Assembly (NCBI RefSeq): GCF_023238625.1
Contig: NZ_CP096670.1
Location: 3,676,501 to 3,740,500, forward strand
Direction: 5' to 3'
Length of the DNA stretch: 64,000 bases
Source: Agarivorans sp. TSD2052
Lineage (GTDB): Bacteria > Pseudomonadota > Gammaproteobacteria > Enterobacterales > Celerinatantimonadaceae
The notes beneath the pieces are model-generated. The model was given only the letters and a program-made list of their open reading frames with translations, had not been told where the DNA came from and searched no databases. Numbering within the stretch: position 1 is the stretch's first letter; each line of letters begins with the position of its first letter. The position numbers and the translations under genes are program-made. Shown one piece after another: positions 27,385-36,672 of this stretch.

Positions 27385-28055
27385 GTACCAAACCGCTCTC
27401 CAATGCAGTTCTACAAGCGGGAGGCTCAGCGCTATCGAGTAACAAGGTAATTCGCAATACCTATACCTTGTTATCTATGACTCTACTATTTAGTGGTGCC
27501 AGTGCTGCACTATCGATGGCTTTAAACCTGCCGCATCCTGGCATCATAATCACTTTGGTGGGCTATTTCGGCCTACTCTATGCCACTGTGAAATGCCGTA
27601 ATAGTGGCTGGGGCCTAGTCTGTGTATTTGCCCTAACTGGCTTTATGGGCTTAACGCTCGGGCCAATATTAACCGCTTATTTAAGCATGCCTAATGGTGG
27701 CATGATCGTAACCCAAGCAATGGTAGCCACCGCGGTAATTTTCTTATCGTTATCAGCTTACGCGATTACTACCAAAAGAGACTTCAGCTTTATGGGAGGG
27801 TTCTTAATGGTAGGCATTATCGTGGCATTTTTTGCTGGCATAGGGGCAATAGTGTTTGCTATTCCTGCGCTGTCTTTAGGTGTCTCGGCCATGTTTGTTT
27901 TACTTATGTCTGGCTTAATCTTGTATGAAACTAGCAACATTATTCAGGGTGGAGAAACCAACTACATCATGGCGACCACCTCGCTGTTTGTCGCTATTTT
28001 CAACTTGTTCACGAGCTTGCTGCATATTCTTGGCTTCCTAAACGGCGATGACTAA
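27381..28055 (+). CDS. BI-1/YccA-family membrane protein
   Basis: 224 residues, seven hydrophobic helices, with the Bax-inhibitor-1 family features: an N-terminal VIRNTYTLLSMTLLFSG, a central GxTLGPI and the C-terminal YETSNIIQGGETNYIMAT, whose acidic residues belong to the conserved pair in the family. E. coli YccA of this family modulates the protease FtsH. Translationally coupled to the HPF-like gene by ATGA and followed at 24 bases by the DUF533 gene, suggesting a three-gene stress operon. Confidence 0.9.
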   Translation: MSTKPLSNAVLQAGGSALSSNKVIRNTYTLLSMTLLFSGASAALSMALNLPHPGIIITLVGYFGLLYATVKCRNSGWGLVCVFALTGFMGLTLGPILTAYLSMPNGGMIVTQAMVATAVIFLSLSAYAITTKRDFSFMGGFLMVGIIVAFFAGIGAIVFAIPALSLGVSAMFVLLMSGLILYETSNIIQGGETNYIMATTSLFVAIFNLFTSLLHILGFLNGDD

Positions 28056-28079
28056 TACTCAGCGAGAGGAGATACCGTA

Positions 28080-28799
28080 ATGACGATTAAAAATCTATTA
28101 AACCAATTTATGGGAGGGCAGCCATCGGGCTCCCCACAAAATCAGCAAAATGGAAGTGAACGCGGCGTGCTGGGCTCAATCACTAACAATATACCTGGTG
28201 GATTAGTGGGCGGCGCGGCGGCTGGTGGGCTAATGGCTTTACTGGTGAGTAATAAATCTGCACGCAAAGTGGCAGGTAAAGCGGCCACCTATGGGGGTGC
28301 AGCAGTGCTAGGCGGCTTAGCTTATAGCGCCTTCAGTAATTGGAAGAAGCAGTCAAAGCCCTCAGACCAAGGCCACTCTAGCACGAGCCTAAGCCAAGTT
28401 AACGAGGCGAGTTTTAGCTCACCAGCGACCTTGAGCGATGACTTTCAGCTAACTTTAGTCAAGGCCATGATAGCAGCAGCAAAGGCCGACGGGCATATTG
28501 ACGAAATAGAGCAACAGCGGATCTTTGATGCGGTCGAGCAAATGGCTTTAAGCAATGAAACAAAAAACACCTTGTTTGAACTAATGCGCAATCCGGTATC
28601 AGTGGGAGAATTGGCCGCTAGTGCAGCAAGCATTGAGCAAAAGTCAGAACTGTACTTAATCTCTTGCTTTGCTATCGATTTAGACCAAGCGACAGAACAA
28701 GCCCATCTGGATAGCTTGGCGTATGCGCTACGCTTACCTTTCGATTTGGCCGAGCAACTGCAACAACAAGCCCAGCAGGCGCTAAGTCAAGCTGCGTAA
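28080..28799 (+). CDS. DUF533 (YebE-like) protein
   Basis: 239 residues. The N-terminal half has a Gly/Ala-rich hydrophobic stretch (about 40-90, including a likely membrane segment). The C-terminal half is the TerB-like DUF533 helical domain: LVKAMIAAAKADGHIDEIEQQRI, with acidic residues typical of a metal-binding TerB fold. YebE-type genes respond to envelope stress in E. coli. It is the third gene of the HPF/BI-1/DUF533 set. Confidence 0.82.
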   Translation: MTIKNLLNQFMGGQPSGSPQNQQNGSERGVLGSITNNIPGGLVGGAAAGGLMALLVSNKSARKVAGKAATYGGAAVLGGLAYSAFSNWKKQSKPSDQGHSSTSLSQVNEASFSSPATLSDDFQLTLVKAMIAAAKADGHIDEIEQQRIFDAVEQMALSNETKNTLFELMRNPVSVGELAASAASIEQKSELYLISCFAIDLDQATEQAHLDSLAYALRLPFDLAEQLQQQAQQALSQAA

Positions 28800-28853
28800 A
28801 TATTCATTTAGATGACCGGCAAGGAAGCTAGTAGCTAGTTGTTGCGTCAAGCT

Positions 28854-29687
28854 TCAACTATCTTCTTCACTGGAAGCCAGTTGGGTCGGGCTCGAGTTCA
28901 CCAATGCCTCCGCTTGATAATCTTCTTTAAGTGCAACGCCTGATAGCTTCAGCGATCTGGCTTTAGCCAATAAATAATATTGTTTGTTGGCCGCCTGCTG
29001 ATAGCTTAGACCGGCAGTTCTTACATTAGAGATACAATTTCGCGCTTCATCACTCAAGCCTAACTTTGGCTGCCAAGTCATGTATAAGCCCATACTGTCG
29101 GGCGAGCTTAAACCAGGGCGCTCACCAATCAAAACCAATACTGCATCAGCATTAAGCAACTGACCTATTTCGTCGCCAATCGCCACCCGCCCTTGCTGCA
29201 CAATGCTCACAGGCGCCAATGTCCAAGCTTGTGGATCTTGCTCAAATCGCTCAAATAGGCAACCTAAGAAGGCGCAAGCATGTTGTGATATCGCTAAAGC
29301 TGATAAACCATCGGCGATCACGATGGCTAAGTCAACACGCTGTTTAGTCGCGACAGACTCGAGCTGTTTAACTGAATCAGCATCTAAACGGCGGCCTAAA
29401 TCGGGCCGTTGTAAATACCTCGCTCTATCGGTGGCTTTAGAATGCAAACTAATAATGCTGTGGGCTGAATCAGTAAACACATCCTCTAGTTGGCTCGTTA
29501 ATTCGGCCAACGCTAAAGGATAATGCACCGCATCTTGTGCCTGAGCATGGGCCAATTGAAAGGCTAATTGATGCTGGCTCGGTAAACTTACTCCTGCTCG
29601 CCCTAAGGCGATACGCGCATCGCTAAGTTGCTTAAGCTCATGCCAGTCGTCCTGTTTGACGGTTGTTATGTTTTTTTGCTTAGTCAT
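28854..29687 (-). CDS. eutC: Ethanolamine ammonia-lyase small subunit
   Basis: 277 residues. EutC contacts adenosylcobalamin with EutB and completes the enzyme that converts ethanolamine to acetaldehyde and ammonia. The family pattern ARIALGRAGVSLP near the N-terminus, LVLIGERPGLSSPDSMGLYMTW and CISNVRTAGL are all seen. It starts 3 bases after the eutB stop. The usual eut microcompartment, EutA reactivase and regulator genes are absent here. Confidence 0.94.
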   Translation of the reverse strand: MTKQKNITTVKQDDWHELKQLSDARIALGRAGVSLPSQHQLAFQLAHAQAQDAVHYPLALAELTSQLEDVFTDSAHSIISLHSKATDRARYLQRPDLGRRLDADSVKQLESVATKQRVDLAIVIADGLSALAISQHACAFLGCLFERFEQDPQAWTLAPVSIVQQGRVAIGDEIGQLLNADAVLVLIGERPGLSSPDSMGLYMTWQPKLGLSDEARNCISNVRTAGLSYQQAANKQYYLLAKARSLKLSGVALKEDYQAEALVNSSPTQLASSEEDS

Positions 29688-29690
29688 TGC

Positions 29691-31025
29691 TTACCTTCGC
29701 TGAGAGAGTTCGATTAAAGATTGGCTAAACGCTGCTGGCAACTGGTCTTGTAAACTAAACGGCTGCCCAGCGTTGCTGATAGCCATTTTCTGCAACCAAC
29801 TATCGAACTCAGGCGCCGGTTTAAGCCCCAATACACGCCGAATATATAAGGCATCATGAAAAGACGTACTTTGATAATTAAGCATAATGTCATCAGATCC
29901 CGGTACTCCCATCACAAAGTTACAGCCCGCCACCGCCAATAAGGTTAATAAGTTATCCATGTCATTCTGGTCAGCCTCAGCGTGGTTGGTATAACAGACG
30001 TCACAGCCCATCGGTAAGCCCAACAATTTGCCGCAAAAATGGTCTTCGAGGCCAGCTCGAGTGATTTGTTTTCCGTCGTATAGGTACTCTGGTCCAATAA
30101 AACCTACGACCGTATTAACCAATAAAGGATCAAATTTACGTGCAACCGCATAGGCTCTTGCCTCACAAGTTTGTTGGTCTAAGCCATGATGAGCGTTGGC
30201 CGACAAAGCACTGCCTTGGCCGGTTTCGAAATACATGAGGTTATTGCCCACGGTGCCACGCTGAAGACTTAATGCAGCTTGCTGCGCATGGGCTAATAAA
30301 TCGAGATTAAGCCCAAAACTAGCATTGGCCGCTTCAGTTCCCGCGATTGACTGGAATACCAGATCAACCGGTGCGCCCTGTTCTATAGCTTCAATTGTAT
30401 TCGTCACATGGGTTAATACGCAGCTTTGGGTCGGAATTTGATAGTGAGTTCGAACATCGTCTATGAGATGTAACAGCTTAACCGTTTGTGCCACATTATC
30501 GCTAGCAGGGTTAATGCCTATTACTGCATCACCACTGCCATACATTAGGCCATCAATAATACTCGCGGCAATACCTCTGACATCATCGGTAGGGTGATTA
30601 GGTTGTAAACGCGTGGAAAAATGCCCCGCTAACCCTATGGTAGAGCGAAAAGCAGTAACCACTCGACATTTTTTAGCCACCAGAATCAAATCTTGATTAC
30701 GCATGATTTTACTCACCGCGGCGGCCATTTCAGGAGTAATACCCGCGGCGACCTGCGCCAGCATTGCGCTACTTGCCTGATCACTCAGTAGCCAATTTCT
30801 AAAATCCCCCACGGTAAAATGGGATATCGCTAAAAAAGCCTCAGCATTATGCTCATCAATAATTAGGCGACTTACCTCATCGCGCTCGTAGGGCACTAAG
30901 GGTTCCTGCAAAAATTGCTTAAGCGGCAACTCGGCCATCAAGTCGGCTAAATTATGAAAACCATAACTTTGCTTACCCAATTGATATCGATACTTAAATT
31001 TACCTAGCGGAGTGTGAGTATTCAT
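29691..31025 (-). CDS. eutB: Ethanolamine ammonia-lyase large subunit
   Basis: 444 residues from the chosen ATG. It carries the TIM-barrel active site: LQPNHPTDDVRGIAA, VIGINPASD, FETGQGSALSANA and GFIGPEYLYDG, all close to E. coli EutB. The frame also starts at 31037 (four codons earlier); GGA lies at better distance before 31025, so I use that. Only eutBC is present, as in bacteria that use ethanolamine as a nitrogen source without a microcompartment. The acetaldehyde product is also made by DeoC. Confidence 0.94.
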   Translation of the reverse strand: MNTHTPLGKFKYRYQLGKQSYGFHNLADLMAELPLKQFLQEPLVPYERDEVSRLIIDEHNAEAFLAISHFTVGDFRNWLLSDQASSAMLAQVAAGITPEMAAAVSKIMRNQDLILVAKKCRVVTAFRSTIGLAGHFSTRLQPNHPTDDVRGIAASIIDGLMYGSGDAVIGINPASDNVAQTVKLLHLIDDVRTHYQIPTQSCVLTHVTNTIEAIEQGAPVDLVFQSIAGTEAANASFGLNLDLLAHAQQAALSLQRGTVGNNLMYFETGQGSALSANAHHGLDQQTCEARAYAVARKFDPLLVNTVVGFIGPEYLYDGKQITRAGLEDHFCGKLLGLPMGCDVCYTNHAEADQNDMDNLLTLLAVAGCNFVMGVPGSDDIMLNYQSTSFHDALYIRRVLGLKPAPEFDSWLQKMAISNAGQPFSLQDQLPAAFSQSLIELSQRR

Positions 31026-31185
31026 CGACAGATCCATTTACCAGCTTGTGTACGACTATAACGACAATGACTTAATAAGCGCTAGGGTAAATTGACTAAA
31101 CCTATTCATACTCAACTTACTGAGCAGCTAAAACAGAAATTTGCTATGCTCTGAGCCATCAAGCAAGTGTGCGGAGATAAATACT

Positions 31186-31377
31186 ATGAATCGTAAGAAG
31201 AAAATAAACGACACCTTGAAGAAAAAGCAGAAAAAAATGAATGCTAAAAATCAAAAAAGCAATAAACCTCGTTACATTTCCAAAGCCGAACGCGCAGCCT
31301 TAGAAGCAGAAAAAGCAGTAGCAAACTTAAGCCAAGTAGAGCCAGCCGATGCCGAAGAAGGCGCGACAAAAGACTAA
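31186..31377 (+). CDS. DUF2986 small basic protein
   Basis: 63 residues. Very Lys-rich N-terminal half (MNRKKKINDTLKKKQKKMNAK) and a KPRYISKAERAALEAEK segment followed by an acidic tail. This matches DUF2986 as I remember it, found in Vibrio, Shewanella and relatives. The frame opens earlier at 31141, but the ATG at 31186 has GGAG about 8 bases upstream and matches the family start. Function unknown; composition suggests RNA or ribosome contact. Confidence 0.75.
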   Translation: MNRKKKINDTLKKKQKKMNAKNQKSNKPRYISKAERAALEAEKAVANLSQVEPADAEEGATKD

Positions 31378-31628
31378 AATATAATACGTTTTTTCGATTC
31401 CAGCCTGTTATTTCCCTCTTAGCGAAATGTCTTACCTGATAAAAAACGCATTACACAACTAAACTAAGCATCTATTAAATAGAAGTTTTTCATCAGTTTG
31501 TTTACAAATTTGAAACAGTTCACATTAGTGTGTTTTCGCAATCCCATTATTAAGTTTCGCAGTGCTACTTATAATGATGGAAGGCTAAAGTAGCTCCGAA
31601 GCTATAAATAGTTTAAGGAGTATGACTC

Positions 31629-33863
31629 ATGCGACAGCATGCATTTAAAACAGGACTGATTAAAGTGGCTGCACTCGCAGCGGCTTTGTGTGCATTACAA
31701 GTAAACGCCGAACCCCTTCGTGATTTGGTCAAAGACCAAAAAACATTTATTGGTGCAGCATTAGAAACCCGTCATCTACAAGATAAGCAGTTTGCCGAAA
31801 CGCTAGCGCGCGAATTCAATCAGCTCACCCCAGAAAACCAAATGAAATGGAGCTACCTGCAGCCAGAGCGTGGTCAATTCACCTTTGACAAAGCAGATCA
31901 ACTGGTCGACTTTGCCCAACAGAACAATATGACCGTTCGTGGCCACGCCTTGGTATGGCACATTCAAAACCCTGACTGGCTAGAAAAAGGCAATTTCTCT
32001 AAAGAAGAAATGCTTAAAATCATGGAAGAGCATATCACTGCAGTGGTTAGCCATTATAAGGGCAAGGTGAAATACTGGGACGTAGTAAACGAAGCCTTAG
32101 ATGATAACGGAGGCTGGCGGCCAACCATTTGGTACAACGCCATAGGTGAAGATTACATCGCCAAAGCCTTTGAATTTGCTCACAAAGCCGACCCTGATGC
32201 TATTTTAGTTTACAACGACTACTCGACCGAAGGTAAAAGCCCTAAAGCCAATGCAGCCTACCGCTTAGCGAAAAAATTGAAAGATCAAGGGGTGCCAATT
32301 CATGGTATCGGTACGCAAGCTCACTTCGTCGCGAGTGTTCAACCTCGCGTGGCCGATATTGCCGCTAATATCGAGCGCATTCAGGAACTGGGTTTAGAAT
32401 TTCACTTCACCGAAATTGATATTCGAATCCAAGGTGAAGCGACAGACCGTGCCTTGCAACAGCAAGCCAATATGTATGAAGATTTGGCCAAACTTACCGC
32501 CTACTACGATAGCGTTAACTTTTTAACCACTTGGGGTATTACTGATAAATACAGTTGGATCCCATCTTGGTTTAAAGGTTACGACCATGGCCTAATGTTT
32601 GATAAGCAATATAAAGAGAAACCCGCTTATTTAGCCGTAAACAAAGTATTCGCCGATAAAGCCCAAGGTAAGTTTGATTGGGAGCCACCTGCACCCATGG
32701 CTGACACAGGTCGTCGCTTTGAAGCCTTTATTAGTAATGAAGCCAAGCAGGCAATGCCCTTAGACGGTGACGCTGCAAAATGGGTCAATGCGGTATTTTA
32801 CCCATTTGCCTATAACCAATTGGGTGGTAAAGATTTAACCTTACCTGCAGAGAGTAATATTTCGGGTCGCTTTGCCTTACTTTACGACGACAACACCTTG
32901 TATGGGCGCGTAGAACGTAAAGACGACAAAACGGTGATCAGTAATAAAGCTCAAGTATGGGAAAACGACTCTGTTGAAGTATTCCTAGGTTTTGGTGAAG
33001 AGTTTGCGCAAATTCGCGCATTAGTTGGTGAAGAATTTGCACCTACTGCATTCCAAGCCGATATCAAAAACTACTGGAACGAAGACGGTACGGTATTAGA
33101 GTTTTCAATCACACCTAAGCAAACCGATACCTTATCAGGTACGACATTAGGTTTTAATATTGCGTTAGCTGATAATGACGCAGGCTCCGATGCTGGTCGC
33201 CACGCTCAACTGTACCCTGTACCTGGTACTAACAACGGTTGGCAAGGACACGATTTTGGTGAGGTATTCTTTACTGCTCAAAACACCGAAATCAGTGACA
33301 AGCTAAAAGGCCAAGTTGTCAGTTTCAAAGCAGAGCCTGTAGAAGGTCTAGATGCCAATACCGCATTTGACCCATCACAATGGGCCAATGCTTATCACTA
33401 TCCGTTTGCCTTTAACCAGCTAAACTCTGCAGACCAAACGCCTCCAAGCCAAGATATTATTAGTGGCAGCTGGCGCGTGGCTTACTCTGGTAACACCTTG
33501 TATGGCGTAGTACATCGTCGTGACAGCAAAACAGTTACTAGCGGCGACGATTGGCAAGCTGACAACATAGAAATCTTTATTAAAGTTGGTGAAGAGTTCG
33601 TGCAGTTACGCAGCATTGTCGGCCAAGACTTCCAGAAAAACACCTTCCCAGGTAAGCGGGTAGCTAACTGGAATGAAGACGGTACAATTATGCAATTTGC
33701 TATTGAACTGCCGGTTGACAGCCTAAAAGGTAAACGCATTGACTGGAACATCGCGCTAGCCGACAACGATGATGGCAGCCGTAGTGCTCAGCTTTACCCA
33801 ACACCAGGCAACAACACCGCCTACTTGGGTGAGCAGTTAACAGTACTTGAGTTTAGTAAATAA
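31629..33863 (+). CDS. Secreted GH10 endo-xylanase with two CBM9-like domains
   Basis: 744 residues with a signal peptide (cleavage near VNA at 25-27). The GH10 barrel covers about 30-345: the acid/base is Glu155 in WDVVNEAL and the nucleophile is Glu262 in FHFTEIDI. Two similar domains of about 180 residues follow (about 362-550 and 565-742); both contain the pattern ALYDDNTLYGRVERKD / VAYSGNTLYGVVHRRD, a NWNEDGT segment and IALADNDxGSxxxAQLYP, as in family-9 xylan-binding modules. It cuts beta-1,4-xylan outside the cytoplasm. AAGGAG lies 8 bases before the ATG. Single gene with its own terminator. Confidence 0.93.
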   Translation: MRQHAFKTGLIKVAALAAALCALQVNAEPLRDLVKDQKTFIGAALETRHLQDKQFAETLAREFNQLTPENQMKWSYLQPERGQFTFDKADQLVDFAQQNNMTVRGHALVWHIQNPDWLEKGNFSKEEMLKIMEEHITAVVSHYKGKVKYWDVVNEALDDNGGWRPTIWYNAIGEDYIAKAFEFAHKADPDAILVYNDYSTEGKSPKANAAYRLAKKLKDQGVPIHGIGTQAHFVASVQPRVADIAANIERIQELGLEFHFTEIDIRIQGEATDRALQQQANMYEDLAKLTAYYDSVNFLTTWGITDKYSWIPSWFKGYDHGLMFDKQYKEKPAYLAVNKVFADKAQGKFDWEPPAPMADTGRRFEAFISNEAKQAMPLDGDAAKWVNAVFYPFAYNQLGGKDLTLPAESNISGRFALLYDDNTLYGRVERKDDKTVISNKAQVWENDSVEVFLGFGEEFAQIRALVGEEFAPTAFQADIKNYWNEDGTVLEFSITPKQTDTLSGTTLGFNIALADNDAGSDAGRHAQLYPVPGTNNGWQGHDFGEVFFTAQNTEISDKLKGQVVSFKAEPVEGLDANTAFDPSQWANAYHYPFAFNQLNSADQTPPSQDIISGSWRVAYSGNTLYGVVHRRDSKTVTSGDDWQADNIEIFIKVGEEFVQLRSIVGQDFQKNTFPGKRVANWNEDGTIMQFAIELPVDSLKGKRIDWNIALADNDDGSRSAQLYPTPGNNTAYLGEQLTVLEFSK

Positions 33864-33888
33864 AATATTGCTAAAACCTGCTTAAACC

Positions 33889-33914
33889 AAGCCCTGTATT
33901 TACAGGGCTTTTTT
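33889..33914 (+). terminator. Terminator after the xylanase gene
   Basis: AAGCCCTGTA/TACAGGGCTT stem (10 bases counting the inner weak pairs) followed by a T-rich tract, 26 bases after the stop codon. Confidence 0.85.
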
Positions 33915-34309
33915 ATTTTCATTGTTCTCTAAAAGTTTGCCTCTGCCGGCCAATAATGTGATTTATGGATGAAACCTAAAAATTGATAAAAGCGCGCTAA
34001 AAATGGCAGTCACTAGTGCCATGAATTTCACGGCTCATCGCGCAGTTAGCACCAGCATTAACAATGTAAGCATAGTCTCAATGACAAAGGGAAAGGACAT
34101 CACCGACAGTATCAATGCTCGCCTACCCAAAGCATCAGCTAAGCTTTAGAGCCTGAACCACGATTACAACAGGCGTAAGTTAAGATTATCAAAAGCCGTC
34201 ATTACGCTTAGGTTTACTCACGTCATTAAAGCTTACTACAATTAAGCCGATAACTTAGTTAAGGTTGTTACCACTCACGAGCAATAATGACAGGCAGGAT
34301 TATCCACTA
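33915..34309 (+). other. Non-coding gap before the thioredoxin-like gene
   Basis: About 390 bases. The only open frame of note is a 48-codon one at 34003-34149 with no ribosome site, which I do not accept. The AT-rich part near 34220-34260 may hold the promoter of the next gene. Confidence 0.4.
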
Positions 34310-34882
34310 ATGCGCTTAGAACCGATTAAAAAGGTCGTCTTTAGCCTGTTGCTAATTGCACTTGGCGGTGCAGCGCTGAGTTATATTTTCATTTATCACG
34401 TTAAAGACCGTGGGGTCAGCGCTAAAGATGGCTGGCTATTTGACATATCCGGTTATCATGCGGCAATTCGTGAATCTAAACTGACCCAGCGACCGGTTTT
34501 TCTTTATTTACGCCGTCAAGCTTGCCAGCGCTGCATCGGATTTGAGCAGAACTATCTTAATAATCCCCAGATAAAAACGTTACTAAAAGACCACGTAAAA
34601 GTGCAGGTGAATATCGATACTGACCGGCGACACGAACAGTTTGCCGCTCGCTTTAAGCTTTATACCTACCCCTCCATGTTTGTTATCTTTGATGAAGAAT
34701 ATCCAATCTCTAGCTATTTGGTGCTTGAGATGAACCAAATATGGGTAGCGCAACAAACATTAAAAAAGGGTAATTTCATGCCCTTATCTGAAGCGAGCTT
34801 TAGTTTATCGGTGAGCCGTGCGACAATATTGGCACGAGAAGCCGCTAACATGGACGAAACAATCGGTGAAGCACCGCCTTAA
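34310..34882 (+). CDS. Membrane-anchored thioredoxin-like protein
   Basis: 190 residues from the ATG at 34310 (AGGA about 10 bases upstream); a TTG at 34265 is the alternative. One N-terminal membrane helix (about 8-28) anchors a periplasmic domain with a thioredoxin-like redox motif ACQRC and, later, a cis-proline type TYPS loop. The dithiol motif has a CQRC core rather than CGPC. It overlaps the next gene, an outer-membrane protein, suggesting a role in its folding or in its substrate's reduction; this is inference. Confidence 0.7.
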   Translation: MRLEPIKKVVFSLLLIALGGAALSYIFIYHVKDRGVSAKDGWLFDISGYHAAIRESKLTQRPVFLYLRRQACQRCIGFEQNYLNNPQIKTLLKDHVKVQVNIDTDRRHEQFAARFKLYTYPSMFVIFDEEYPISSYLVLEMNQIWVAQQTLKKGNFMPLSEASFSLSVSRATILAREAANMDETIGEAPP

Positions 34883-36182
34883 ATTAATTATCACTCAGTT
34901 ATTATTCGCCGCATTGTTATCGATAAGCTTTACTAGCTCCGCCAGTAAAATGCTTGAAGGGCCGATGAATAACGATTGGGGCATCGCCTTTGGTTTTCGC
35001 AACGCCACCATTCCTTTTCAATCTGAATCCAATAGCGTAGCCGATATAGTGCCTTTGCTTTTTTACAAAGGCGATCGGGTTTATTTAGATGGTTTAGAAG
35101 CCGGTTATAAATTATGGAAAGAAGATGATTTCGATATTGCCCTCATGGGCCGCTATCGCTTCTTTGATATTCCAGCAGATTATCAAAACCAAATTCGCGG
35201 AGATGGCATTGATTACGGCGTGCGTAGTCAATGGCGATTCAAACCAGATTATTCATTTAACGTAGAATTACTGAGTGATGATACCGGTAAATTTCACACC
35301 AACCTTGGGCTAACATGGCAAAAATATTATAAAGATTGGTATTTTGCCCCTTATGCGACAGCCCACCTAAAAAGCAGTGACTACAATACTCGTTACTATG
35401 GGCTGGAGCTATTTGAAACTCAAGCCGATATCGATTTGAAAGCGGGAATCAATATGCGCTATCGAGTCTGGCGCGATTTCTATTTGGTAGGCCGTGTTGG
35501 TGGTACCTACTTTGGCCAAGAAACCCAAAAAGTTGAGATTATCGATCAAGATTTTCAGCTAGAGACCTTCTTAGGTATAAGTTTTTTCAATAAACAATAC
35601 CAAACAACATCAGGTGACTGGCCGAAAGGCTATTTACGGGTTTCTCATGCTTGGGCTACTCCCTCTAACTTAAGTGAAATCATTAGGTTTAACGCAGAGA
35701 AAGATGAGTACAATAATCAGTTAAGTTCTATTTTCTATGGTCACCTACTGAGTGAGACTTTATTAGGGTTCCCAATTGATGTTTACCTCACTCCGGGTCT
35801 GGCTTATCACCACAGCTCTGAGGTGCAAGAACCTATCTTAGAATACATTGTGGCGTTTAAGGCTTACTACACCTTTACTTGGCCATTGCGCTGGCGTTTT
35901 GGTGTGGCTGAAGGTTTATCTTACACCACAAATATTACCTATATTGAAGAGTCAGAGTTAGCCGAAGACGGTAAAGGCTACAAGCCAAGTAAGCTGCTTA
36001 ACTATTTGGACTTCTCGCTTGACTTAAACTTAGGTGATTTATTTAGAAAACCTGAAATGGAAAACATGTGGCTAGGTTATAACATTCACCACCGCTCAGG
36101 CATTTTCGAAAATTCATCGTTGTTTGGTCGGATTAAAGGCGGCAGTAATTACCAAGGTCTGCACTTTCAGTGGCATTGGTAA
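34866..36182 (+). CDS. MipA/OmpV-like outer-membrane beta-barrel protein
   Basis: 438 residues from a GTG at 34866, which places a signal peptide (VKHRLKLIITQLLFAALL...) right at the N-terminus; the frame is open from an ATG at 34818. The mature protein is full of alternating aromatic strands. The first half (WGIAFGFRNATIPF... LFYKGDRVYLDGLEAGY) resembles MipA/OmpV scaffold proteins. It is about 180 residues longer than usual members and ends in an aromatic residue (FQWHW), as outer-membrane barrels do. The second half may be a second barrel region; a HHRSG...GSNY motif near the C-terminus vaguely recalls PagL. Overlaps the thioredoxin-like gene by 17 bases. Confidence 0.6.
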   Translation: MKHRLKLIITQLLFAALLSISFTSSASKMLEGPMNNDWGIAFGFRNATIPFQSESNSVADIVPLLFYKGDRVYLDGLEAGYKLWKEDDFDIALMGRYRFFDIPADYQNQIRGDGIDYGVRSQWRFKPDYSFNVELLSDDTGKFHTNLGLTWQKYYKDWYFAPYATAHLKSSDYNTRYYGLELFETQADIDLKAGINMRYRVWRDFYLVGRVGGTYFGQETQKVEIIDQDFQLETFLGISFFNKQYQTTSGDWPKGYLRVSHAWATPSNLSEIIRFNAEKDEYNNQLSSIFYGHLLSETLLGFPIDVYLTPGLAYHHSSEVQEPILEYIVAFKAYYTFTWPLRWRFGVAEGLSYTTNITYIEESELAEDGKGYKPSKLLNYLDFSLDLNLGDLFRKPEMENMWLGYNIHHRSGIFENSSLFGRIKGGSNYQGLHFQWHW

Positions 36183-36195
36183 ATAAGTGTTCAGC

Positions 36196-36672
36196 CTAGT
36201 CAACGCAGAACAACTGCATAATTAACGCATCTTCTCGCCCTTGCTCGCTGCAAGGGTAATAGGCTTTGCGCCGATCTATTTCAATAAAGCCAACATTGGT
36301 ATACAAAGCTTGAGCTACATGGTTACTTTGTCTCACTTCTAGCAGTATTTGCTGCCATTGCTGCTGCTTAGCCAGCTGAAGCATTTCTAAGATTAAGCGC
36401 TTGCCTAAACCTTGACCTTGGTATTCAGGGTCTACGGCAATATTAATCAGCTCAGCGTCACCGGCTACAACTCGCAAAATAATATAAGCCAGTAGTCGGT
36501 TTTGTTGCCATAAACCTACGTTTCGGTATAAACCACCAAAATTGCTACTTAGCAACTGACGACTCCAAGGATGGGTATGGGCCTGCTGCTCGATATTTAG
36601 CATCGCCGGTACATCCATCACTGACAAAGGGCTTATTTGGGGGCTAGGATCTGAGTGCATATTTGTTGCCAT
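36196..36672 (-). CDS. rimI: Ribosomal protein S18 alanine N-acetyltransferase
   Basis: 158 residues. GNAT fold with the acetyl-CoA loop QGQGLGKRLI (A motif), AVDPEY before it, and VGFxEIDRRKAYYP, the typical C-terminal RimI motif. RimI acetylates the N-terminus of S18 (rpsR is also in this window). Its start lies within holD, overlapping by 40 bases (28 if Met5 is used). The holD-rimI order matches E. coli. Confidence 0.9.
   Translation of the reverse strand: MATNMHSDPSPQISPLSVMDVPAMLNIEQQAHTHPWSRQLLSSNFGGLYRNVGLWQQNRLLAYIILRVVAGDAELINIAVDPEYQGQGLGKRLILEMLQLAKQQQWQQILLEVRQSNHVAQALYTNVGFIEIDRRKAYYPCSEQGREDALIMQLFCVD

Noticed and set aside
34003-34149. 48-codon plus-strand frame in the gap after the xylanase gene
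   Set aside because: No ribosome-binding site and a low-information composition.
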